DNA from: Gorsachius magnificus
Lineage: Eukaryota > Chordata > Aves > Pelecaniformes > Ardeidae
Length of the DNA: 64,000 nt
Assembly (NCBI GenBank): GCA_034008185.1
Contig: CM067086.1
Coordinates: 30,215,007 to 30,279,006, forward strand
Direction: 5' to 3'
The notes under the pieces were generated by a model that was not told the origin of the DNA, did no database searches, and saw nothing but the letters and a program-made list of their open reading frames with translations. Each line of letters begins with the position of its first letter. Positions within the stretch are counted from its first letter, which is position 1. The position numbers and the translations under genes were made by a program. Of this stretch, positions 1 through 14,600 are shown in pieces.

Positions 1-2593
1 GCAAGTGCCAGGAGCTGCTCTTACCCCTCGCATCTTGTCAATGGTGCTGTGTTTCATTCCAGCCATCTCTATATAGTCAAAACACTTAAATTCCTATTCT
101 GCTCGCAGAATGTCTCAAAATAGCCAAAGTAGAGTGTTTGCTGTATCCAATACAACCTTCAGAAACGTACAGGCTTAGACCATATTTAAATATTAAAGAA
201 AAACACTCAACCAGCAGGATTACTTGGTATTGGACTGTGTGCTCATTGCTCACTCACTTGCCTATTGCATTTCACGTGAGGCCCTAACTTGGCCAAGCCT
301 ACCACACTTGTAGACGTTGCGCTAGGAGAGACCAGCTACAGAGGGTCCAACACTTTGCTGCGTGGCCAAGCACTACGACAAGAGCACTGCACGGTCTGTT
401 CTGAAAATGTCTCCAAACACACGGATGAATTTGGCATTTCTGTTTGTTGGTAGTATTCGGGAGTCAAGTTTTGCCCTGCTCAAGCTCTGGCTCACATTAA
501 CTACAGGCGTGACGGGTACAAGCCAATCCCCCATTGCCCCACCACAGTAGATGAGGTCAGCAGGGGCTGAGTGTGCCACAGGCTGTGTACTGCCAAAGCA
601 CACCCACTTTGCCAAAAGTGGTTGGCTGCAAGTGAACCGAGCAGCTTAGTTTTAAAAGAAGCCAATATGAAATGGCTGTTGACTACATCCCCACCCTCCC
701 ATCATGCTTCTTGGTCAATGGTGCCTTTACTAATGATAAAGGTGAATAATTCTAAAAGAAATTACATACAACTGTAAAGTTCTCTGTAAGATAACTATCT
801 CACTGGAGTTAACAAAATGCTTTCTGGTCAAGAGAACAGGTGCCTGGAAATAGTTTGTGCTAGGTGAAAAACGTCCACGGTTTTTGCCATTGCTCTCTTG
901 ACCTTATTTTAAGCAATGAATCTAAATCAAACTCAAGCCTTACCAGCAATTGCCAATTTAAAGTGGAATGCTTAAGAATTCCTCTAGCAATCCTAGAATA
1001 ACTAGCAATATATTGAAACTAAGCTGTGATTGTCTTGTAATCTTCTACTTCACACTGTTCACCTAGAAATTGGTTAGAGAGAGAATTATCTTCTACTACA
1101 AATATACCTGGAGTTGAGATCAATCCCACTGTTGTCTGGGCCAATTCAACCTTTTTATCTCTGACCATGACTTCCAAGATTTCAACTCCTGCCACACCTT
1201 CACAAACAAAATAATTGAGAGTGGCATTCTGCCTCCGTCCCTTCTATGCCAGGCTGGAACCCGCAGGTACACTTGTCACTATTACACTTGTCACTATTTT
1301 AATTTAAACAAAGACAGTGCCATGAATTAGAAGAAAAGCTTACAAACAAAACAAAACGAAAAAACCAAGCTGCAGAAAAAAAAAAATTACTATGGTGACT
1401 TGATCTATTTGCTAAAGAAAAGAAGAAAAATAACCCCCACTATTGGCATCTAACAGTGCAATCAGGTACATCTTCATCATTGCTTAATGCTTTTCACTAA
1501 AAATAGTTACCTGTCATGTAAGGGGGCTTCACTAAAACTGGTTACCCTGCAATATAGCACATTTAGTATGTCTTCAATACTTTTTTTTCCAAATGCTCAC
1601 TTTCCATCTCATCTCACCTTCGCCACTAACTACATCCACTTTCTCATTGCTTACATCTGTGCTTTCATAAAAAAAAGTATCCCCAAACCAAAAATTTTCT
1701 GTCCTCAAACCCAGGTCTTTTGTTCACTGTTTGTTTCGGTATTAGTATCAGCCGCCTTAGTTACAGGAAAATTCCAGAGCTGAGAAGGGTTATGTCCACC
1801 AGTGACCCAAACCAACACCAGGAACCAGCTGTAGGCTAACAGACCACATAATTCCAATCGAAAATAATTTCCTACTAAGAGACAAAAGAAAAGCTAACAG
1901 ATATTTTAGTCTCACTGAAACCATGCAAAGAATTCCCATTGCCTCTTTAAAATAAATAAATATATAAGTTATACATGGCCTTCAAAGCAATGCAGTTGAG
2001 TTCCAATGCGAGAAGCCCAATTCAAAACTTAAGGCCAGTAACAAGCGCTCATCAGGCCAATACCTTTTCTGTGCATAGGTCCACAACAACTGGGCCTGTT
2101 TGACATAACAGTTAAGGGGATGAAAAGGCAAACTCACATATTTAAAATAGAGGGATTCCCATGACAAAATTAAACACAACAAAGCCTGTAACATGTCTCT
2201 AAACCACAACATTGTTCTTTTGGCCTCAGTGTTTTCAATGATAATATTGGCCAGCTGCACCTAACAACTAAAATGGTTCTATTGTAACCCAAGAGTGAAT
2301 AACAAGCACCGCTAATCTGGGATTAAAAATAGCTACGTATTAGTTTAGGTAAAGATCTCTCGCTAGCCAAACAGCAGATAAACTCAGCTCCACTGGTCTC
2401 TACAGGAGGTGTCATAAACTTGACCAAATTGTTGTGCCTAAATTTTGGTAACTGACTCTTTGGGTGACGGACTGTGGAGATAAGCTGGTCTTGTAAAAAT
2501 TGCCCAAATATTTTCTTCATAACAAATATTTATATAAAAGTTCTATGTGCCAAGCTATCTGGAGTTATTTAAATACCCAACAAGAAAGTGTCA
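1..2593. other. DNAL1 3' UTR and downstream flank, no gene recognised
   Basis: AT-rich, stop-rich sequence directly downstream of the DNAL1 stop codon on the minus strand. Part of it must be the DNAL1 3' untranslated region. I could not fix the cleavage site: no clear AATAAA was found on the minus strand close to the stop, only an ATTAAA variant near 1300. No coding similarity, structural RNA or recognisable transposon was seen in either strand. Confidence 0.5.
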
Positions 2594-2640
2594 TCAGTTT
2601 GCTCCTTCTTCATCTTCTTCTTCTTTAATGACTAGGATAC
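2594..2640 (-). CDS. DNAL1: DNAL1 coding exon 8 (last)
   Basis: Encodes residues 180–194 and TGA (2594–2596). It starts after a TTAG acceptor preceded by a run of C's and T's (seen as G and A runs at about 2645–2675 on the plus strand). The split glycine codon (G|GT) joins in phase to the previous exon, reading [17 protein letters not shown]. It is too short to appear as an open frame of its own and was found by homology to the human C-terminus. Confidence 0.93.
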
Positions 2641-5600
2641 CTAAGGGGGGGGGGGGAAGGGAAAAAAAAAAAAAAGAGAAAAAAATCTGCAAGGATTTAC
2701 AAATAGATGATACAGAGAAAGATACAGTTAATGCTGATACACCTGAAAGCTAATCTGGACCGTCAGAAAGAGTCAGACTGGCAGAACGAGGAAAGTTGTA
2801 TTTCCTGCCACTGTCATGAACCTGAACTGCCCTTAACTAGAAAAGCCTTCAACTGATGAGATCTTCTGTTGCATGTTTTTCCAACTTCTTGGGTAACAGG
2901 GAATAAAAAAAGGTACTAAAGGCTGATCTTTGCAGGTCCTGCTAACTTGGTCACTGGGAGATGCACCATGGCGGTTCAACTAACAACCAGCTAGCACATC
3001 ACCCTTCTCTTGTTGGGCCCCTACTTTGTGCTGCCGTTTCCACGACATATATGACCAATTCAGTAGAGGATACCTCTTCAATGATACCCAACTAGGATGT
3101 CCAGGCTACAAAATACAATTATATTAATGTGGATCCAAGAAGCAATATGGTTACATCTCTTTGATGTCGTGGAATAAAGCTGCATTGCACAGTAGAGTAA
3201 TTGTCTATACCCATCTCTTGGGTACTTGGAAAAAAAAAATTAGTTTTTAACTGCCATGATGAGCAAGGGCAGACTGTAGCAGTCTGCAGGGCTCACACCA
3301 CCTCATAGCAATGTGTTCATGAATTTAAAATAAACTGAAATGCTAGTAGCCCCAAAAAGATTTATCAATTTATAGATTTTCCTCACAGTAGCAAAACTCA
3401 GTAGTACAGGTGAGCTCACAGCATGCTGAAATAGCACAATCAAATACATGCCTGAATAACTAGTACAAGAACAGCAGGGGTGTGAAGGTCTATGTTCGTT
3501 CATCTCCACTGTCACCTAGGTAATGGGAACTGGGTCATACCGATGGTTTGCTCAGCTTGAGGCAGAGACTGGAACTATGGTGAGGCTTTGTGGTGAGAGC
3601 CCTTTGCTTACTGTACAACTGGGGAGCTGCATTTCTTTTTTCACAGGTAGGAAACGGAGAATAAAACCACCAGAGCCTGGTTTCTGTTGTGCCTTAGGCA
3701 CCAAACTGCTGAGCAGGGTTCCTGGCACAGGAACTAACAGAAAGGAGACACCTACCCATGCTGAAAGAAACCTTCAGTGCTTATTTTTGTCCAGAAGATC
3801 TTCAACCATTTCAGTAATTTTGAGGTCCCTATATTAGTCCTCTCCCATACAGTACATAAGCATAACAGGATCCTGGGACAGTGTAACAGCAAGAACCTTA
3901 TGGCCAGTTGCAACATTTCTGACTTCTTTTTTGCTCAACATTGTAGTTTTTGTGGTTTCCATTCTTAAATACCATCCTCTCTTTCTACATTGCATAGGAA
4001 ACGTACCTGCCTAATTCAGAGCTGTCCATTGCTCCCAGCTGCAGGAATGCTTAAGAAACTCAGGGTCTAACCTTATACTAACAAGGCTACTCTTTGCCCA
4101 TACAGGTACTTACCCTATTCCATTTTTTTGTTTCACTCTCAAAATGTTTTCTGCTACAACAGCAAATGGCCTACTGCAGGCCATCCTTCATAGCAGTACA
4201 CTTCTCTCACCAGGCTTCTACTTCCCAAGAATTCTTACTACTTCAGTTCCTCTGGCTTTGATTGCCCACCCAATGCTCCCCATGCTGATGCTGTCCTCTT
4301 GTCTCCATCCCTACACTCTACCTTCCCTGCTGCTACTCTGACTTTTTATTAGTGTTACTAGTCCTGCTCTCCTCTTCATTGCTTTAGTAAACAGCAGGTA
4401 ACAGCAAACAGCTTACATCTCCATTAACGGAAATTTAACATCTTGAAAAAAAGATTTAAAAATTACCTCACTTTTAGTCACTAATGAGGACACGTATTAA
4501 TATATTTTCACATCAGTGGCAAAAAGGAGAGGAGAGCGCAAACTGATGCTTAGTGTGGTGACAAGAGGGGGATATTCAGGCATTTAGGAAACTTGCATGA
4601 AGTTTTGAAAACTTGCCCCTGCACCAGAAGCAAACCAGAACATATCCCTGTCTATCCCTATTCCCCCATATCACCCTCTTTTGTTGGGGAAAACTGTAAA
4701 TCAAATTTACTGGGAAAACTGTAATTCAACGTGGCAGATGAAAGCCTTGCTAACTTATTTAATGCTAAATATTTAACTATATGGTTACACAAGTCAATGT
4801 GTGAACTCCACAAGAGAGCTTCAAACCAGTATGTTGCAGTTCCCTATTAGTTATGCACTAGAACTATTTGACTGGATCACTTCAAGAGTACAGCCCAACT
4901 GTGGGCCAGAAGACCACTTGGACTCCAAAGTCCATCAAACACTTTCAGAAGATCCTGCAGCCAGGGCTGCAAAATTCAGCTGCCAGAAGTTACCCTACTT
5001 CTGAATAACTCCAAAGAGAGGAGGGAGGAATATTACATGGGCACACAGATGAATTTGTGAGCTTACGATTCACTTCCCCATGGCTGTCTTTATATTAAGC
5101 TGTTAACTCACACCAATTGCCACATGCCTCAAACTCACCATCCAACTTTTTCAGCTTGGGTACCCGTTTAGTGGCTTCTTCGATCCAATTGTTCTTCTGA
5201 TCAGAGGCATATTTCTCTTGTAGTGGATTGCCTACAAACACCAGATCCTCTAGTAATGGCAGCTCTGCCAGTCTCACAAACTCTGCTGCAACCAACAAAG
5301 GTGAAAACACCAACCAGATTGTGGAACATGGAAAGTACATCTGCACCAAACCTTCCTTTCAAACTCAGTGCAAACATAAATAGCATGGGATACAACAGGA
5401 CAGGGACTGCTTGGGCTCGAACTGATATCAGGTTAAAGAACTGGTATGCATTTTAAAAGAAGTCCAAGAAAGATGATTCAAAGAACAAATTCAGTTGGGC
5501 TTAGAAGTTAAATTCAACATTTAACTATTTTTACTCTCTTGCATGAGTGGATAGTTAGGGATTCTGCACAGGTCTGCAGGTTTATCAGTGAGACTTAAAG

Positions 5601-8600
5601 CCCTGTAACATACAGAACTATTTTTTACTTGGCGACTTAACTCATGCATTCACCATACTGCAGGAGAAGTTAGAGAATAGAGAGGCATGGCTTACCCCAG
5701 TCTTTCACCAAATTATTTGACATATAAAGAACCTTCAGCTTCTTCATTACACGGATACCCCTCAGTTTCTCAATAAAGTTGTACGAGATCCACAGCTCCT
5801 CTAAAGTATCTGCAACTGCCTCCTGGAAAATGACAGGACTACTCAGGTAAGCAGAAGTATATCTTCCTTATTCTTCAGATTCTCTCTTCACCCCCTACAG
5901 GTCACCTCACGTGAGAAAATACTAAGGAGTATTGGTCCTCATTTCCTTTTAAGCAGGGCCCTAATTACACATGGTAAGTACTCATGGGAATTAAGAGCAA
6001 AGGATCTGAAAAATATTTAGGAGGACAGCAACCACAATATTAGAGTAAGACAAGGAATAGCTGGCTGGAGTAGTTGTTCTTAAGGCATAGGGGCAGAGGA
6101 GACAAATTTGACTGCTTGTGCACTGCAAGTATACATGAAGTGAATGCAATTCAACAACTACTTTAGAGAGTGTTTTATACAATATGTAGTAAATTAGCCC
6201 TGACGAATCTCCAAACATGAAGACTGTTTAAACAAAAACAAAAAAAAAAGAGAAAGACTATCTGAAAATTCAGAAGCAATGTGAACAGATCGTAGTGAAA
6301 GGAAAAAAAAATAGTTAGGCAATAACATAAATTGAGCGAAGACTTTTATGAACATACGGAAGTTATCCTACATTCTAGACAGCACTCCACTTTGTTAGCA
6401 AAAAATTGATACTAAGAAGCACATACCAATCCATTCAAGTTCTTTATGTTATTTCTTCCCAAAGACAGAATCCTTAAATTTTCTGTAATAGAGAAAAAAA
6501 AGTTTCTTGTTAATAATTTTTTTTTTTTTTAAATATAAGAAGATGCTGCAAGGCAGGTAAAACACCATATTCTACTTACAAACAAACTGCACTCTGAACA
6601 GGCCGCCTTAAGGAAGAATGACGTAACAAAACCAAAACCTCCTGACCTACACAGATCATCAGGAATGGATACAGTGGACAGCTCAGAAACATGATCACAA
6701 ATGCAAAGCTGCTCATGTGTAGGTTACCTAGCTGAAATTCAATCCAGATAAATACCAAATAAAAATTATTATTTCACCTTGCACCTGAACTCTAGTTTTG
6801 CTGGATTTGATCTTACATAATTCATGCCCCTTCTTCTCCAATCTTATTTTAAGGCGACAGATTTGATTTCTAGAATAGAAATAGCTTATAAAGCTGCCTC
6901 ACAGAAGTCTGATGAGAGACATTTCAACTTAGTCTAGGACCCAGACAAAACTCCTAACCAAGTGAGCTGTTCTTGCTGGGGTTTAGTCTGGTACTAGTGT
7001 AACTCAAAGCTACCACAAAATAGCAGTCTTTTTGTGTAACTCATTTTCATTTTTTCACACAAGCTTTCTTGCAGGTGTAAACAAGCAAACTGAGTTGCAA
7101 CATGTAGCTGGGTTAACTTTGGATCTATACCTTTCATGAATGTTTTAACACTTCTTAACTGAATTAAGGATGAAATACTTAATGATCTTGTTTTGCTCTT
7201 GTATGCATAATGATTGAAAATACATGGTACAATAATTAATGGCAAGACCAATGACAGTTCCAGCCAAGAAGCAACAGTTACTCCACAGACAGCACACACG
7301 GTGGCCAGAGATTGCTACAGATGAAGATTCAAGGCTGATATAGAATAGATATTTGTATGTTCTGTTTCAAGAAATGCAGGGATGAAGCCACACCTGATAA
7401 AAGCACACCTGGCAAATATTCTAAAACAGGAAGATTAGTTTTCATTGAAAAGTTGAGGTACAACAAGAATTCTTTTTCTTTTTAAACACAACAGCTTAAT
7501 ACATGACCCATACCCAAAAAGTGAAGAAGCACAATCAGTAAGTCTAAAGCCTACTACAGCTAATATTCTCCAGAATATGGCTAAGGATCCCCATCCCCAG
7601 GGGAGACCGCTGGGAGATGGCCTTTTGGTCTAGCCAGCTCTTCTGTCTGTAACTCACATTTATAAATTATAAGTTTGCACCATCTTCTGAAATTTGTAAG
7701 AAATGAAAGGATGCTTACAAATACAAAAATGACAGATTGCTTAAAAAGCCATGCCTTAAAATTGTTTCTAACTGCTGTTACTGGTTTTTTTTTTTATTAC
7801 TCTTGTTCTGAGATATTCTGTAATTTAAAGGAAGAAAGATCTCCCTCATGGAACATGTACACTCTCTACAACACAAAACCAACACTTGTGCTGTCATTTA
7901 AAACATCTTCCTCACATGTACAGATACAGGGGTGTGCTCCTTTACACAGCATTATCTACTTGACATAACTACAGTATTGGATATATACGTTAATACTAAT
8001 CTTTTCCATCTAAAAAGAGTGTAGATGCTTGAAAAGATTTCTCAGCTTCCTCTCCGCAATAAGCAAAACTGTAATAATTACTGGCTTGTTTTTTACAGCT
8101 ATAAGCACTGCTTTCTCTTGCTTTCACAGAAGCCAACAGAGATGGTGAGTTCCTCATATTCCATACCTTTAAGAGACAGATCATGCAGTTCTAGTTTGGC
8201 TGGCTTTAGGATGAAAAATTTGGTACAGACTGGGTGATTCTACATTTTATTAGTATAAATATTTAAGATGCCTTGAAGGCTTTTCATGTTTTATCACACT
8301 AAAATATTTCATTGGTTTCATATATAATTGCTTAATTATTTTTTGCTCATGATAAAGTTACTCAAATTGAAACACTATAATACAGTTATTTAGAAAGACT
8401 ACTGGAATATTTTTTCCCCGATTAGTATTGGCAAATTTGGTGAAGTTTGAGCATATTATGAAAATGAGTAAGTTCACCAAGTTCCTTGACAAGCCCCATT
8501 GGTGGTAGCTGGAAAGGATGGGATTCCATGTTCCTTGTCTGTCCAGCTAGCAATTTGATGGGGACAGAAAAGCCTGGAAGCTCCAGCCCAAAACCTGCAG

Positions 8601-11600
8601 CTCTTTGCTGGCCTCATGCCACAGAGTCAAAGTCTTGAGGACAGACTATTAAGACTTCTGTCCTAAATTCAGTAAGTTTCAAGGTGTCATGGACAGTGGC
8701 CCATGAAATAAAAGTTCAGTTCCACTTCTAGACAGATGGCATGCCCCTTTCAAGGAAGAACAAAATCAAACCAAGTATATCCAAATCCTCTGCGAAGTGG
8801 AATGGCATTTTTCCATCCAGATCTACAACACTCCAACCTCACTCCAACCAATACCACAATTACACAGCTGCTGAGCTGCAGACGGTCTCCATCACAAGCA
8901 TGGAAATTGGCCATTAAATCATTCTAGAACTGCTTAGGTTTTGAATACCACAACTCAGGCCCACTGGAAGTTACAAAGTTGCCTTCTGAATGGATTTTTT
9001 TTTTTAAACTTGCACAGTGAGACTACTGCCACAGCTAATGTATAGGGATTTAATACACTATTATTGCTAAACATGCATTCTCCACTAACAGAGATTTTTC
9101 TGCTAATTTTAAAGGTCACTTGTAATTTTCGAAGAGGAAGGAATGAAAAAGGATAAGAAAAGGTATAAAGCTGGAGACACATAACGAATTATGGGGTATG
9201 TCGTATCCAAGCAACTAGAAAACAAACATCATCGATCACTGGCTTGTCACTTACTTAGGCTGTTCAAATTGGCGATTCTTTCAATGCAGTTTGTAGACAG
9301 CGACAGTTTCCTTTAAAAGCAAGAATAATCAATGCACAACATACAAGGGATCACTATATCAGAAAAGTTCAACGTCCAAACACCACTGCATTAGAAATAA
9401 TTGTCTGTTCTTCTCTCATTAGATGGTAAACTATCTGCATGTGTAAACAGACTCAAAATATCCTCAAACCGTCAAGACTTCTGCAAGCTTATTTATTTTC
9501 TGGTAAAGTACAAGTTAGTTACACAACATACTGGATTATCTTTTTTATGCCTAGCCTTAACAAATGCATGGACCTTTATTTTTGAAATGGCTCTAATTTC
9601 TTTCTGAAAGTCCTGTTTAGGTCTTTTTTTTTTTTTTTGCATAAATTTTGGAATGGATCATAAATGTGCCAGTTAGCTGATAAGACTCCAAACATGGACC
9701 TGTAATGATATACCAATAAGCAATTTACCAACAAATATCAATATAGAATCTACCCTAACATCTTCTCTGTTAGGTGACAGGGATCTTAGAATTAAAAGGT
9801 GGAACTTTGTGTGGAAAGACAAGCTTAGCTGAGAAAAAGAGAAAGCTGCTGCTTTGAAGGCCACACTTAGACATAGTAAATACATATTTGCACAGTGGAC
9901 AGCAAAAAACCTGAAGACTAATAAAAAGTGAAGAGAATGTTTGGTTTCCGTTTTGTTTTTAACTGAACTTACTCGCAGTTAACAAGCGTGGAGAGAGATT
10001 CATCCATCCTCTCTACAGGAGGAATCTGACCATACAGTTTCACCTCCTTTGCCTCCGAAGCCTTCTGGCCATTTTTTTCTTCCTAAAGAAAAGAGAAGGT
10101 GAAGAAGATACTCACTGCTACATGCAATTACTAAAAATTACTATACTAAAAAATTACTATAGAAGTAATTACTATAGAAGTAATTTCAATACGCTACTAA
10201 AAGATATTACTGAAAAGAGAAGGCATTTTGAATACTGTTTATCAAGATTCCTGCTGGCATAGCATAAAGAGGGGAAGGCTAGCTTATTTTCAAGGTATTA
10301 AAAGAACTTACATATTACATATGCTTTTTTTTAAAAGTTGTGTTACACTCGACGAATTTAACTAATGGGTCCTCTGCCATAAAGAAACGGAGAATAGATG
10401 GAGGTTTAAAATTTGAAATGAAGGTATTTCCATGGAGACTGATGTATCAGAGCCTCAACTAGGGCCAATCTGTAGCAAAAGCCGATTCTTAAAAGCTACA
10501 ACAGAAAAACCTCCTTCCCACTTTACCCAGAAAATTCAGAATTCACACCTAACTCACAACACAAACTAAACATGGGGGAGAACCTCAACAGATTCAGAGA
10601 GTTAAGAATCTAAAAAAAAAAATTCTAACTAGCCATTAAAAAAAAGAGTGGGGGAAGATTTCACACTTGAGAGAATACAGCAAAAGACAAATTTCCTATT
10701 TACAATCTAGGTTGATAATTTTCTAGATTAAATACTTTGTAAAGTTCAAAGCTTTAGAAAAATGGTCATAACTTCAGCATTTGGGTTTACTAAAAAATAC
10801 AGTCTATTAAATCTTTTAAAATTCTGAAGTGATGGCAATTATTGACTCAACACTTGGAACAAGTATCTGTTTAGGTAGTACTACCAGTTTTGAGCACTGC
10901 CTCCCTGACAGCACAAAGGGAGCATTTTGTCAATTCACTCTATGTTCAGTCAGAGGACTGGAGGTCCATTAACAAAGGAGAAATCTACTTGTCACACTCA
11001 AAACAAGGACTCTTGTTTTCTCCCCCATTTTTATGCAGTGACTGCAAAATGAGATAGATTAGGTCTGGCCTGGTTTATATGGCTACTTTGTAATGAAATG
11101 AATTGCATCCCAGAAGCCTTTAAGAATCTTACAGCACAAGATCAGGTTTTGATAACATTATTTTCTCTGTTATGTACCCAAAATACGTCAGGCAACTTAG
11201 TTTTATAAAAAATTAGCATGTTGCCTTGTGCATTTACTTATATCCCAGTTTCTGTCCAAATTCAGTGTGATAGTATTTTTACTCATAATTAGCAGTTTAG
11301 CAAAAAAGCCTGTCAGACGTTTTGCTAGAATAGACAGTGACTTAATTTGAATACATTCAACATAAAAAAAAAAGGAATTTCACATTTTCTAAGAACAACA
11401 CTGTATCTATACTCAGTTTATAATTATTAGTTTATACCAACAAATAAAAATACATTTTTTCTTAAAAACATAAAAGGGAGGAAGCTTCCAACACAGATTG
11501 TGGCCAGCAGTGAGCACTTGCAGGAAGAAAATTAATCCTGATTGCTGCGCACTTCTGGAAGAAAGGTCAGCCAAATGACCACAATAAGCCAGAGAGAAAC

Positions 11601-14600
11601 CACAAGTAGACAGACACTTTTTTAAGAACCGGTTACATGTTTGCTAAGTTAAAGTTGCTTTGATTTAACTAAGGTCACCCTGACTGTAGGGCATAGGTAA
11701 ACCCTCATGTCAAAGAGGAGAAAAACATCTGGAATGCAAACCACCACCAGATCCAAGTTTACAAGTCACATGGACCCAGATTAGGAGTAGTAAAAGGAAA
11801 ATTTAGACCCACCCCCAATAACATGAACAGAAAAGCAAATTCAGTACTTCATGACTAACATTTATGGAAACTCACTGACACAGGTCTTTTCTCTCCAAGA
11901 GATGTGTGACAGAGGAGCAAGCGGAAAATAATCTTTAATAGGAAACATGCAGTTGAGGTTTTGGAGGGCAGAAAGAGTGAGGGAGGAAAAGCAAAATTTT
12001 TTAATACTCAGTTCACACCTCTAGTAATACTAAAGTCCGCAAGTTGTTGCAGTCTAGTCATTAGGAGAGCAGGACTGAAGTTTGTGGGATATACCGACAT
12101 AGCTGAAAAAAACCCCTGAAACAGTGAAGGTACTAAACGATGACAAAATTTAAAAAAAGGAAGCAGTCTTCAGTTACAGACTAGTACCTTGAGCTGATAG
12201 TACAGATCTTCTGGCTTTCAACTGTACCTGCCCACACTGCCTCACATCCAGATCTTCTAGAGACCAAAACATTTATAAATATAAACTCTTGCTCTAGCAG
12301 CTGGCCAGAATTAGTGGGAGAGTGCATGCATACCAAACAGCACATCTGTGCCCTAAACTAAAATTCACCGAGACTGGGGAAAGATTCTCACTGGTTTTAC
12401 TGGACTGTGAACCTGACCCCAGAGCATCCTAAATCATAATTTGAAGTGACATCTGCATCCTTGCCAACAAACAGCTTTCCAGAAGGCTCCAAGACCAGGT
12501 CAGTCACCACCCCAAATGACTGTCTGTATCAACACAGTACTTTAAGAAGAAAAACAAGCAAGAAACTCATTCTTTGCTTTGCACAATATGAGGGACCATA
12601 TATTACAAGACAGCAGTAGAAGTTTCACTGACTTCAGTACAGTGAGAATTTCATACTTGTTTATTCCGTGGGAAGGACTACATTCAGGTAAAATGAACAG
12701 AGCATAATTAAAACATAAGACAGCCCCACCCTTAAACCTCTTTGTAGCTTCAGGCCTTCTGTCAATGCGTATTTAGCAGAACAAGGCAGGAAAGCAAAAC
12801 AGACTCATCTTTACCAGTCATATCAACTGAACAAGAACACACAAAGTCCAACAGAATGCATTCTATTTCAATAATAATAATAACATTTTTACTTTGTGAA
12901 ACTCCTCATAGCAGATGTTTCAAGCAGACATATTTCTTACAATAAGTTTGAAAAATAAATGTAGCTGAATACAGTCAAAACCCATGCCACGGAGTAATTC
13001 AAAGCAGCTAGATACTGTTCTAGTACTTACCCATTTGGCTAGAGCTTCTTTGATAGTTGTTGCTTTTGCCTAAAAATGAAACAAATTGAAATGAATATTC
13101 ATTGCAAATTTTTAGTTGGCTTGTTCACTGCAAACCTATCTCCCCTCCCTTCTCTCTCCCTATCCTGCTTGTCTACCTTCTACCACCTCCCTCTATTCTC
13201 TTCCTCCAGCTGAGAACCCCTCAGCGTATCGTCATTTTATTTCCTGTGGTACTTGGTAGCATTTTCAGAAGCGATCAGTTGGCTTCATGCAAGGACATTA
13301 TCATCCTGTTCTTACTCTCTGCCCCATGTGGGCCATGGGTTTGGGATGCTGCTTGTTAAGCTTTGATGGTAAAATTAACTCAATTCAAAGACATAAGAAG
13401 TTACTACACTGAAAAATGTGGTCTAATCCTCTTAAAACCCCACACTTTCTATTATTGTCTGCAGCTGACTGTCTGAAAGCAAGCCTGTGAGTAAACAGAA
13501 TGATACAGCCTCTTAAGATTCACTAAGGAAAATAAGGTACAACAAAAATCAAGAGCAATCTGGATTGTTTACATTTATTTTTCTTCAATCGTTTTGAGCA
13601 GAGTCACATCATGCCATGTGAAAACATGTATTACTCTGTTTGGAAAAGTCCGAGAGCTGCTGTAGAAGGCTTTTTAAGGATTGACCCACTGACCAACTTT
13701 CTGTTGTCACTAACTCCAACTTTTCTGCCTCACATCAGAGTTTTATCAAAACCACATGATGATATGCAAAACAGTAGTATATAGAGAAACTCTGATATAT
13801 CCTAAACATTAAACATATTCCAAGACATCTTTTAGATAAAAAGGTTCCAGAGACCAATCTTTCACAAAAAGTGATCAATAGCCTTCTTTCTACAGAAACA
13901 AGAGGACTCTAGTTTGGGCATCTCTATTGCTCTTCAGTGTAGCGCTACCATAGGTGGATAGAATCAGCCTTTCGGGTAATCAGATATCAAAAAAAGGACT
14001 GTAAAAGTTAAAAACAATGCACTAACTTCCACACAAAATCTTACAGGCAATTGCCTTGGTCACAGAGCTTTAGTGTTGGATACTTTACCCCAGACCCCTT
14101 GAAACTCTGGACACAACAGTGAAAGGCAACAGTTGAGGCAGCTGCATATAAAAGAACAGCTACAGCCACTAAACACCCAGCAACAGCTTATGTCCCAGCA
14201 ATACACCCAGCCTGCACATGCAGCTCAAACATCAATATATACCTTCATTTAGACATGTATCACTGAGCAACCTCCGATGTTCCAACTGCTTCTGGCCCTC
14301 TGATGGGCACGCATTTTAATCTTGTCTATACCATGTGATAGCTACACTAAGTCCTATTGCAGATGACCTGGCAAACTTGTGCCATGGCAGTATCTCCTCA
14401 GTGTCTACTGCAGACAAACACCTGTGTGACCTCCTTCTGTTCAGAAGATTGTGGCCCTGGTTCCCACTCCAACAGCCTCATGAAACCTGATTAACAGCTA
14501 CCAGGGTGCCAGCAAAAAAAACTGGCTTCCAGTGAATCAGGTTTTTTGGATGGGAACTTCATCGCATTTTTTGCAATTATGGTAGCCAATCATTACAGCA